Shown one piece after another: positions 17,409-23,874 of a stretch of 64,000 nt of DNA. The translations under genes were made by a program, and so were the position numbers. Position 1 is the stretch's first letter, and each line of letters begins with the position of its first letter. This stretch comes from Brevibacillus invocatus (lineage in GTDB: Bacteria; Bacillota; Bacilli; Brevibacillales; Brevibacillaceae): NCBI RefSeq assembly GCF_003710915.1, contig NZ_RHHR01000013.1, positions 1-64,000 of the forward strand, read 5' to 3'. A model generated the notes under the pieces. It was not told the DNA's origin, searched no databases, and saw nothing but the letters and a program-made list of their open reading frames with translations.

Positions 17409-18479
17409 TCACCTGAGTAGCTGCAGCGCAAACTGGACCGGTCTTGCAATCGCCCTTTCATACGTATCCATATCGCCGATCTCACGGAAAACCTCACGTC
17501 CGGGCTTGGGATTCACTTCGATCAGCCAGGGGCGCCCATCGACATCTACACCAATATCCAGTCCAAATTCCATCATTCTTCCAAACCTCTCCTCCAGCGT
17601 AACCGCCGTCTGATGCGCCAGCTGCACCACTTCGCTGGTGATGGTGCGCGCACGCTCTTTTCCAAAGACAGCCGCCAGAAAGGGCTGAAAAGGTACTGCC
17701 TTGCCTCCTCCGTGCAGGTTGGAGGTAGAACTGCCTTTCTCCCCCACACGAACACCGCAGCCGGTCACGCTCCAGTCGCCCTGTTCATCCTTCTGGATCA
17801 AGACCCGCACATCCGCGACACGATTGGGCAGTACCCCCAGGTCGACCCCCTGCTGTACAAGAAAATTGCCGTCTCTCAGCTGCTGTTCCTTGACCCAGCG
17901 TTTCACCCACTTTTCCACACCTTCTGCTGTCTTCAGCGTTGCCTGATGAAGCGCTGATAGCCTGTCGCGTCCTGATAGTACGTACTGTCTCCCTGCAGCC
18001 ATTACTTTCAGGATACTGCGCCCGCCTGTACCATTGCCTGGCTTGATGTAAACGATCGGAAACCGCTTCAGCATGGCTTTTACTTTGCCTGGCGCATAGA
18101 CGCTGGATTCCGGTATCCAATGGCTTACCCGTTCATCCTTGGCCAGCATCAGCGTGACTCTCCACTTTTTACTGAATGGACTGTTGGCAAACGTAAACAG
18201 CTTGCTATGCCGTAACCGCATGTACTGTGGGACTCTGCGGCGATAGCGATCGATAACCACATCGGGCCACGCATACCATTTACTTGACCAGCCTCCCGCT
18301 TTTGTAGGTGTAAATCCACGAATCTTTCGCTCTGCCACATTCACATCCTGATGCGAAAAAAGGTATACCTTTGCACCCAACTTTTGCCCGGCTACTACCA
18401 GACGGCGCAAATAGTCAGGCTCGGAAAATCGTTCCCCCTTTCGCCAGGTCAGGATTCCAACCACGTCTTGATGTGCCAT
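17409..18479 (-). CDS. YheC/YheD-type ATP-grasp protein (spore-coat associated family)
   Basis: This 356-residue protein resembles endospore coat-associated YheC/YheD proteins. It has an N-terminal pre-ATP-grasp region (about 1-110), then ATP-grasp motifs (VYIKPGNGTGGRSI, near 145-160) and a C-terminal metal/ATP site (MEFGLDIGVDVDGRPWLIEVNPKPGR). GAGGTGATGGG precedes the ATG. Substrate is unknown; ATP-grasp enzymes join an acid to an amine or thiol. It is cargo of the recombinase element, transcribed toward attL, ending 16 bp from the attachment arm. A related protein is encoded at 43981. Confidence 0.85.
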   Translation of the reverse strand: MAHQDVVGILTWRKGERFSEPDYLRRLVVAGQKLGAKVYLFSHQDVNVAERKIRGFTPTKAGGWSSKWYAWPDVVIDRYRRRVPQYMRLRHSKLFTFANSPFSKKWRVTLMLAKDERVSHWIPESSVYAPGKVKAMLKRFPIVYIKPGNGTGGRSILKVMAAGRQYVLSGRDRLSALHQATLKTAEGVEKWVKRWVKEQQLRDGNFLVQQGVDLGVLPNRVADVRVLIQKDEQGDWSVTGCGVRVGEKGSSTSNLHGGGKAVPFQPFLAAVFGKERARTITSEVVQLAHQTAVTLEERFGRMMEFGLDIGVDVDGRPWLIEVNPKPGREVFREIGDMDTYERAIARPVQFALQLLR

Positions 18480-18648
18480 CCCATCACCTCGCAGTATCTC
18501 ATCATTGCCTAGTCTATGTGCGCTGGCCTAAGTGTGAAACGATCAGGCTACAATCAGGCTTTTCCTAGCAGGACACATTTTTTCATGCATATGCGATCGT
18601 GGAAAAAGCCAAAATCATGGAGGAGCACATGCGTTAAACTTCTGTTAC

Positions 18649-18677
18649 TTACTTAATTCCAGCAACTGTGGTAGAAT
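18649..18677 (+). promoter_or_regulatory. Predicted promoter of the element's hxlR gene
   Basis: TTACTT (18649-18654), 17-bp spacer, TAGAAT (18672-18677), 41 bp before the start codon. Confidence 0.6.
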
Positions 18678-18717
18678 AAAGTTACATTCAAAGAAGATGT
18701 ATAGAGGTGAAGTCCTC

Positions 18718-19038
18718 ATGAGCCAAGAATCTGCCGGCGAACAAATTTGTCCGAAATACGAATGTGCGATGAATATCTTGGGTAAACGCTGGACGGGATT
18801 AATTCTCCACGTCCTGCTGCGCGGTGCGGTCCGCTTCAAAGACATTCGTGAGATGGTTCCACATATGAGCGATAAAATGCTGTCCGAACGATTAAAGGAG
18901 CTGGAGGAGCTGGAAATCCTGGAACGCAAGGTATTTCCTGAAATCCCAGTCCGAATCGAGTATGAGCTAACGACAAAAGGAAAAGATTTGCGTCCCGTCA
19001 TTGAATCTATCCACGAATGGGGCGAAAAGTGGATGTGA
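18718..19038 (+). CDS. HxlR-family regulator in the element
   Basis: ATG 18718 with AGAGGTGA gives 106 residues. Motifs are CPKYECAMNILGKRWTGLIL and SDKMLSERLKELEELEIL, a standard HxlR/HypR winged helix. Two cysteines near the N terminus could allow redox or electrophile sensing as in HypR; this is inference. It lies between the divergent ATP-grasp gene and the recombinase and has its own promoter and terminator. Confidence 0.87.
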   Translation: MSQESAGEQICPKYECAMNILGKRWTGLILHVLLRGAVRFKDIREMVPHMSDKMLSERLKELEELEILERKVFPEIPVRIEYELTTKGKDLRPVIESIHEWGEKWM

Positions 19039-19045
19039 CGCAAGC

Positions 19046-19087
19046 TCCCGCCTTCTTTCATAGGTGGGTTTTTTTTGTGTCCAGGCA
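19046..19087 (+). terminator. Terminator of hxlR
   Basis: TCCCGCC and GGTGGG pair (one G-T), followed by an eight-T run. Confidence 0.75.
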
Positions 19088-19144
19088 TAACACCTCCCGT
19101 CCTGCTGTAGACTCTAGCAACCTGCAATAACGGGAGGATTCGGC

Positions 19145-20599
19145 ATGCGAACAGCTGTTTACATCCGCGTCAGTACCGAGGATCAGGCCCGAGAAGGGTT
19201 TTCCATCGCAGCCCAACGCGATCGATTGCTTGCCTATATTCATTCCCAGAACTGGGTGCTGACTGACATGTACGTCGATGAAGGAGTCAGCGCCAAGGAT
19301 CTCAATCGCCCGGAGCTTGGCAGACTTTTGGCAGATGTCGCACAAAAGAAAATGGACGTGGTCCTTGTCTACAGGCTGGACCGACTCACTCGCTCTGTGC
19401 TCGATCTGTACCAGCTCCTTCAGGAATTCGAGATTTACGGTGTTCACTTCAAAAGCAGTACAGAAGTATACGATACGACGACCGCCATCGGCCGTTTGTT
19501 CATCACCTTGGTCGCAGCCTTGGCCCAATGGGAACGGGAAAATCTTGCCGAACGCGTCAAAATGGGCATGGGCCAAATGGTACGCGAGCGAAAAAGACCG
19601 GGCGGCCCCGCCCCCTATGGCTACGATTTATGCAATGGCCAGCTCCAGCTCCGGCCCAAAGAAGCTGACATCGTCCGCCACATGTTCGAGCGTTATGTAA
19701 ATGGCAAATCCCCACGACAGATTGCAGACGAAGCTAATGCACAAGGATCGCGAGGCAAAAATGGCGCCTGCTGGAGTTCTAGCGCTGTCCTGCGACTGTT
19801 AAAAAACCCGGTCTATTACGGAGCCTTGCGCTGGAATTATACTCACACTCTCCCACGTACCAAACAAACGAATGACTATTTCCTCGAGCCTGCGGTACAT
19901 CCGGCCATTATCGATGAAGCTACCTTTGTGCGTGCGCAGGAGCGGATGAAGCTGCGCGGCTCCCAGCATCCGCGCGTTTTGGCTTCCTCCTTCCTCTTTT
20001 CTGGAATCCTCTACTGCTCCATCTGCCAAGCGGAGATGCGCGGCAAGTACACGCATTCGCAGGGAAAAAACGGAACAGCCTATACTCACACCTACTACAC
20101 CTGCAGCGGCAAATCATCCGGGAAATGCCGGGCTGCCTCTATTCGCGAAGACCGGTTGGAGCAAGCGGTAGTCAGACTTCTGCAATCGTATCGGGTTCAA
20201 GCTTCAGTGGTATTGCAGGAATGTTTCGGCAGCAGCCAGCAAAAGAAGGCAATGCAAATACAGTCGGGCTTAGACACGAAATGGGAAGAACGAAAAAAAC
20301 GGTGGGAGGATGCCTACGAGGCCGGGGTCCTTTCCTTGACAGATCTTCGGGTTAAGCTCTTGGAGCTGGATCAAAGACAGCGTCAAGCTTCCTTGGCACA
20401 ATCACTACAGACCAGTACAGCTGACGAACAGAATGTGGAGATCTTATTAGACTGGGAAAAGATCTGGTCGCATGCTACCCGTGAACAGCGAAGGCAGCTT
20501 GCGACCAGTCTGATCCAGCGTATGGAAGCCGAGGCCTGCAGGGATTCTCCGGCAGGTATCAAACGCTTCGTTTATGTGAGCCATGTTCTTTTCCACTAG
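19145..20599 (+). CDS. Large serine recombinase of the element
   Basis: The 484-residue protein has a resolvase catalytic domain (about 1-150) with nucleophile Ser10 in YIRVSTEDQ and the arginines of YRLDRLTRS. A recombinase domain follows (about 165-270, PYGYDL...SPRQIADEANAQG), then a zinc ribbon (about 295-345, YCSIC ... YYTC ... KC) and a helical, probably coiled-coil tail. This is the architecture of phage integrases and of SpoIVCA, which excises the sigK intervening element. GGGAGGATTC precedes the ATG. The gene ends just before the right attachment site, the usual place for an integrase gene. Confidence 0.93.
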   Translation: MRTAVYIRVSTEDQAREGFSIAAQRDRLLAYIHSQNWVLTDMYVDEGVSAKDLNRPELGRLLADVAQKKMDVVLVYRLDRLTRSVLDLYQLLQEFEIYGVHFKSSTEVYDTTTAIGRLFITLVAALAQWERENLAERVKMGMGQMVRERKRPGGPAPYGYDLCNGQLQLRPKEADIVRHMFERYVNGKSPRQIADEANAQGSRGKNGACWSSSAVLRLLKNPVYYGALRWNYTHTLPRTKQTNDYFLEPAVHPAIIDEATFVRAQERMKLRGSQHPRVLASSFLFSGILYCSICQAEMRGKYTHSQGKNGTAYTHTYYTCSGKSSGKCRAASIREDRLEQAVVRLLQSYRVQASVVLQECFGSSQQKKAMQIQSGLDTKWEERKKRWEDAYEAGVLSLTDLRVKLLELDQRQRQASLAQSLQTSTADEQNVEILLDWEKIWSHATREQRRQLATSLIQRMEAEACRDSPAGIKRFVYVSHVLFH

Positions 20600-20623
20600 C
20601 TCGTATTTTGATTTTTATTTTTT

Positions 20624-20651
20624 GCCTCTATGCGGGCAAGTGGTTCCCCAC
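20624..20651. other. attR of the recombinase element
   Basis: The element-side arm is 20624-20643 and the core GGTTCCCCAC is 20642-20651. The crossover is predicted at the central TC dinucleotide (20645-20646). The gene-side flank continues as [10 protein letters not shown] of the protease. Confidence 0.75.
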
Positions 20652-20908
20652 TCGGTTTGGAAAATTCCATCACGGCAGGAATCATCAGCGCGAAGAATCG
20701 TCGCTTGCAGGTCGCCAAGCGTATGTACGAGGAGATCTTTCAGACAGATGCCGCCATAAATCCCGGTAACAGTGGAGGACCGCTCATCAATTTGAACGGA
20801 GAAGTCATCGGTCTCAATGCCTTTATCATCCAGTCCAGCCAGTGCCTCGGCTTTGCCATTGGCATTGACGCCTTGAAGCAGCAGCTGGAGCAATACGTTT
20901 TCAAATGA
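20652..20908 (+). CDS. Trypsin-like serine protease, 3' part, interrupted
   Basis: Encodes the last 85 residues: [17 protein letters not shown], the oxyanion and nucleophile segment [18 protein letters not shown] with the catalytic serine, and a short end at EQYVFK. There is no PDZ domain, so the whole protein (240 residues when joined to 16912-17377) would be a minimal S1C protease. As it stands it has no ribosome site; an ATG at 20630 inside the element is fortuitous. It is therefore silent unless the element is removed. Confidence 0.85.
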
Positions 20909-20938
20909 GAAGTAAGCAAGGGAACAGGAAGAGAAAAA

Positions 20939-20958
20939 CCCCGTCTATTGGGACGGGG
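20939..20958. terminator. Hairpin after the protease 3' part
   Basis: CCCCGTC-tattgg-GACGGGG. The minus side is followed by TTTTT, so it mainly serves the minus-strand small gene, whose stop codon lies in the stem. Confidence 0.75.
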
Positions 20959-21091
20959 CTTGCTTCTCAAATGCAATCAGGTAAACGCTTTTGCCATCCT
21001 GATTCAATTTTTCTTCGGTTTGTTGGACTTGCTGCAACTGGTCAGTCGTCAGTTGAGCGAGAGGTAATTCGCCAAGGCGCTCTTGATTCAC
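20945..21091 (-). CDS. Small protein, 48 residues, unknown
   Basis: A GTG at 21091 is preceded by GGAGGAG at ideal spacing. The product is hydrophilic and Gln/Glu-rich (QLTTDQLQQVQQTEEKLNQ) with no cysteine or membrane segment. I do not recognise it. An upstream in-frame GTG at 21145 lacks a site. It lies 66 bp downstream of the DUF2325 gene on the same strand and may be cotranscribed with it. Confidence 0.55.
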   Translation of the reverse strand: MNQERLGELPLAQLTTDQLQQVQQTEEKLNQDGKSVYLIAFEKQAPSQ

Positions 21092-21157
21092 AGGGCACTC
21101 CTCCGTTGTAGGATTCGTAAGTACGCGTCTAGTTTGCCCTGCCACTTCTGTATGTAT

Positions 21158-21439
21158 TTAAGCGGTCATGTGAAAAGCTTTGGCAATAGCCGAACAAGAA
21201 CGTTTGCAGAAAAGAATCGGCAGCTCACGGTCTTTGGCCTGGCTCTTTACGGTTTTGGCCAGGTTGTGATTCACGAAGTCTGTCAAAACCAGAATCATAT
21301 GGACACCAGTCGGAATTTTAACGCCTGTTTGGGAGCTTTTTCTTCCTGTCACGTGATGAATTTCCTGAAAGCCTTGACCTTGCAACAGTTCAATAATATT
21401 ACCGAGGCGATCTCCGCCAATGACAAGAATGGATGACAT
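21158..21439 (-). CDS. DUF2325 protein under a Fur-box promoter
   Basis: This 93-residue Rossmann-like small protein starts MSSILVIGGDRLGNI and matches the DUF2325 family, whose role is not known to me. A strong AAGGAGG precedes the ATG. Its promoter (21564-21592) overlaps one of two Fur-type boxes, so it is probably derepressed when iron is low. It is divergent from the encapsulin operon. Confidence 0.8.
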   Translation of the reverse strand: MSSILVIGGDRLGNIIELLQGQGFQEIHHVTGRKSSQTGVKIPTGVHMILVLTDFVNHNLAKTVKSQAKDRELPILFCKRSCSAIAKAFHMTA

Positions 21440-21535
21440 GTTCTTAGAACCTCCTTGAATGTGTGGTGTACATGTATGTTTTCGTGCGACTTTAGCTAAG
21501 AAGTGTTGAGTGAAAATGTGAGGTGCGCATTCAAT

Positions 21536-21572
21536 TGATAATGAATATCACTCTTATTGATAAATATTATCA
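21536..21572. promoter_or_regulatory. Two Fur boxes (7-1-7 type)
   Basis: TGATAATGAATATCA (21536-21550) and TGATAAATATTATCA (21558-21572) each match the Fur consensus TGATAATNATTATCA at all but one defined position. The second overlaps the -10 region of the minus-strand promoter. They lie between DUF2325 and the encapsulin operon. Confidence 0.75.
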
Positions 21573-21592
21573 TTCCCAATTAGGTTTGACAA
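21564..21592 (-). promoter_or_regulatory. Predicted promoter of the DUF2325 gene
   Basis: Minus strand TTGTCA (21587-21592), 17-bp spacer, TAATAT (21564-21569), the latter inside a Fur box. Confidence 0.65.
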
Positions 21593-21661
21593 TACTCTCC
21601 ATGAGAAGTTTTTTGGAAAAATCGAAAACTAGGGATAACAAGTGAACTGCATACATATTTC

Positions 21662-21691
21662 TTGCCGGGGTTATTTTCACAAAGGTATAAT
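21662..21691 (+). promoter_or_regulatory. Predicted promoter of the encapsulin operon
   Basis: TTGCCG (21662-21667), 18-bp spacer, TATAAT (21686-21691). It is about 90 bp from the nearest Fur box, so direct Fur repression of this promoter is less likely than of DUF2325. Confidence 0.55.
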
Positions 21692-21725
21692 GAGGAAATA
21701 GATTATTTGCGAGGAGGTGGCGTAC

Positions 21726-22322
21726 GTGCAAGAGCTTTCTCAACTACACGCCATTTTTGATCGTACCAAGGGGTATATCCATCGATTCATGGGCCTGATT
21801 CAGCCAATCATTGACGCTGCTCAGGATGAACACACACGCTTGTACTACCACCACATCCTAGAAGAGGAAGAACAACGGATGGATCGCCTGCAGGAGCTGA
21901 TTCCTTACCTCCAGACCCTCTCTGCTGAGAAAGCCGATCAGCTGAGCGACCGCGAGCTGTCCCGTTTGTTATCCGATATTAACCTGGAACGTTTTGGTCT
22001 GCACAACTTCCGTGAACATCTGGAGCTGGCTCTCTACGAGTTCCGTGACGACGAGACTCGACTGGACCTGGATGGGATGCGGGCAACCACTCATGAGGAC
22101 TACCTGAGGGTAAAAGAAATCATGGCTACACTCAGCGAGCGATTTTCAGACGTGTCTCATCCCTCTCTGACTGATCACGACGAGGGACATGACATCCATC
22201 AGGTCGATCATCTCAAAGCGTCTGCTACTCTGCCTCAAGGTGTCGCATCTGTCATCAAACATGCCCCAAGCCCAACCCCTGCTAAAAAGGGACTTACAGT
22301 GGGCAGTTTGAAAGGCAAATAA
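21726..22322 (+). CDS. Iron-mineralizing encapsulin cargo protein (IMEF family)
   Basis: A GTG at 21726, spaced correctly from GAGGAGGTGG, gives 198 residues; a GTG at 21717 abuts the site. The N-terminal 150 residues are helical and ferritin-like, with acidic/His metal-binding segments (YYHHILEEEEQRMD). A Pro/Thr/Lys linker follows and the protein ends in the targeting peptide LTVGSLKGK that docks cargo inside the shell. The encapsulin shell gene lies downstream, the standard IMEF arrangement. It would oxidise and store iron in the nanocompartment. Confidence 0.9.
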   Translation: MQELSQLHAIFDRTKGYIHRFMGLIQPIIDAAQDEHTRLYYHHILEEEEQRMDRLQELIPYLQTLSAEKADQLSDRELSRLLSDINLERFGLHNFREHLELALYEFRDDETRLDLDGMRATTHEDYLRVKEIMATLSERFSDVSHPSLTDHDEGHDIHQVDHLKASATLPQGVASVIKHAPSPTPAKKGLTVGSLKGK

Positions 22323-22325
22323 AAA

Positions 22326-22450
22326 AGCCTCTATTGAGGCCGGTTCAAAGAGCAGCGACTGCGTTTAAGCGAAGGTTTTTATGGGTTCCATAAAGTTTAA
22401 GCAAAGTTACTCTGACATGGCGAAGCACTTAAACTTTCTTACACGTTAAC
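22326..22450 (-). repeat. Structured intergenic repeat, copy A
   Basis: Related to 29576-29720. On the minus strand it begins TTAACGT, has a 10-bp perfect stem (22392-22401 with 22428-22437) and ends in a GCCTC-aata-GAGGC hairpin followed by TTTTTT, like a terminator. It lies between the cargo and shell genes, opposite in sense to them. A small RNA or a mobile palindromic repeat are both possible. Confidence 0.6.
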
Positions 22451-22490
22451 ACAACAGATAGAAAATCCTGTATGACTTGGAGGTAACACT

Positions 22491-23339
22491 ATGGACAAGC
22501 TCCGGAAATACCCAGACTCTCCCTTGACTCAAGATGAGTGGAAGCAACTGGACGAAACCGTCATCGACATGGCTCGCCGCCAATTGGTAGGACGCCGTTT
22601 TATCGATATTTATGGCCCGCTGGGTGAAGGCATTCAGACGATTACCAATGACGTCTATGAGGAATCGCGTTTTGGCGGGCTCAGCCTGCGCGGCGAATCA
22701 TTGGAAATGACTCAGCCAAGCAAGCGTGTGAGCATGACCATCCCGATTTTGTACAAGGATTTCATGCTGTACTGGCGCGATGTCGCACAGGCTCGTACAT
22801 TGGGCATGCCGCTCGACATGAGTGCTGCTGCCAACGCTGCTGCGGGCGGAGCTTTGATGGAAGACGATTTGATTTTCAATGGCGCTGCTGAATTTGACCT
22901 GCCTGGCCTGATGAACGTCAAAGGCCGTCTCACCCATCTGAAAAGCGACTGGATGGAATCCGGCAACGCTTTCGCCGACATCGTGGAAGCTCGCAATAAA
23001 CTGCTGAAAATGGGCCACAGCGGTCCTTATGCGCTGGTCGTCTCTCCTGAGCTGTATGCCCTCTTGCATCGCGTACACAAGGGCACCAACGTGCTGGAGA
23101 TCGATCACGTGCGCAATCTGGTAACAGACGGTGTGTATCAGTCCCCGACTATCAAAGGCCGTTCTGGTGTACTGGTAGCGACAGGCCGTCACAACCTGGA
23201 CCTGGCTGTCGCAGAGGATTTCGATACTTCATTCCTCGGTGACGAGCAAATGAACAGCTTGTTCCGCGTCTACGAGTGTGTGGTTCTGCGCATCAAGCGC
23301 CCAAGCGCGATTTGCACGCTGGAAGAAACAGAAGCGTAA
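22491..23339 (+). CDS. Encapsulin shell protein (family 1, HK97 fold)
   Basis: The 282-residue protein matches linocin/encapsulin shells: N-terminal helix (PLTQDEWKQLDETVIDMARR), RFIDIYGPLGEGIQ, the E-loop region and the C-terminal YECVVLRIKRPSAICTLEE. It self-assembles into an icosahedral cage; IMEF-type shells form large cages. It has its own GGAGGT site. The 168-bp gap from the cargo gene contains structured repeat copy A. A strong terminator follows. Confidence 0.93.
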   Translation: MDKLRKYPDSPLTQDEWKQLDETVIDMARRQLVGRRFIDIYGPLGEGIQTITNDVYEESRFGGLSLRGESLEMTQPSKRVSMTIPILYKDFMLYWRDVAQARTLGMPLDMSAAANAAAGGALMEDDLIFNGAAEFDLPGLMNVKGRLTHLKSDWMESGNAFADIVEARNKLLKMGHSGPYALVVSPELYALLHRVHKGTNVLEIDHVRNLVTDGVYQSPTIKGRSGVLVATGRHNLDLAVAEDFDTSFLGDEQMNSLFRVYECVVLRIKRPSAICTLEETEA

Positions 23340-23348
23340 TGATTCAAG

Positions 23349-23390
23349 GCATACCCCACTGAGTTTCGGCTCATGGGGTATGCTTTTTTT
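23349..23390 (+). terminator. Terminator of the encapsulin operon
   Basis: GCATACCCCA pairs with TGGGGTATGC, followed by TTTTTTT. Confidence 0.88.
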
Positions 23391-23440
23391 ATTTGACGAT
23401 TTTTAACGTAAAAGGGCTCGATCATGTACGGGACTAGCAC

Positions 23441-23728
23441 TCAATCACATTTCTCCCTTTTTCCGCGAGTCAAAGCGGTTCGGAAGCTGCTCCCACAGCC
23501 ACATGTGGCGGTTGCATTCGGATTTTGAATCGTAAAACCACCCATCATGCCTGTCTCCTTGTAATCGATCTCGACACCATCGACGTAGGGGTAGCTTTCG
23601 GCATTCACGACCAGCTTCACTCCCGCGATCTCCATGATGCTGTCGCCCTCCTGCCCTGAATCGTCAAATCCGAGTCCATAGTTCATGCCGGAGCAACCGC
23701 CATTTTGAACTCCAAAACGAATGTAAAC
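23441..23728 (-). pseudogene. SufA/IscA-type iron-sulfur carrier, 5'-truncated
   Basis: The frame reads YIRFGVQNGGCSGMNYGLGF ... GFTIQNPNATATCGCGSSFR, with all three conserved cysteines. The N-terminal 30-40 residues of the family are missing: an in-frame TAG occurs just upstream and no start codon or ribosome site precedes the first cysteine. An ATG at 23686 would drop that cysteine. It appears to be a truncated remnant next to the iron-storage operon. Confidence 0.7.
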
Positions 23729-23816
23729 GGACAGAATGCGTAGCTATAGGCGGGACGAAATGCGTCTATCCGACAGGCCACTTCTTAATGGATACACCAA
23801 ACAAGCATATGTTAGC

Positions 23817-23841
23817 AAAAAAGCAGCCTTATGCAGGCTGC
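23817..23841 (-). terminator. Terminator of the aminotransferase gene
   Basis: GCAGCC and GGCTGC stem, followed on the minus strand by six Ts. Confidence 0.8.
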
Positions 23842-23874
23842 CTCTTTACTTCCGTCCGTATCCTTGTTCTGCTG

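Larger units (their letters stand above)
17368..20651. mobile_element. 3,274-bp serine-recombinase element inserted in a protease gene
   Basis: The element is bounded by a 10-bp direct repeat GGTTCCCCAC (17368-17377 and 20642-20651) at the exact points where the protease homology stops and resumes. It holds an ATP-grasp spore-coat-type gene, an hxlR gene and a large serine recombinase whose stop lies 43 bp from the right core. The ends that would meet in an excised circle form an imperfect palindrome, as expected for attP. One copy of the core would remain in the healed gene. Confidence 0.85.

Noticed and set aside
17409-20599. The recombinase element as a phage remnant
   Set aside because: No phage structural or replication genes in the 3.3 kb; the content is a recombinase with two cargo genes.
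21158-23339. Direct Fur repression of the encapsulin promoter
   Set aside because: The predicted -10/-35 of the encapsulin operon is about 90 bp from the boxes, while the divergent promoter overlaps one; the simpler target is DUF2325.
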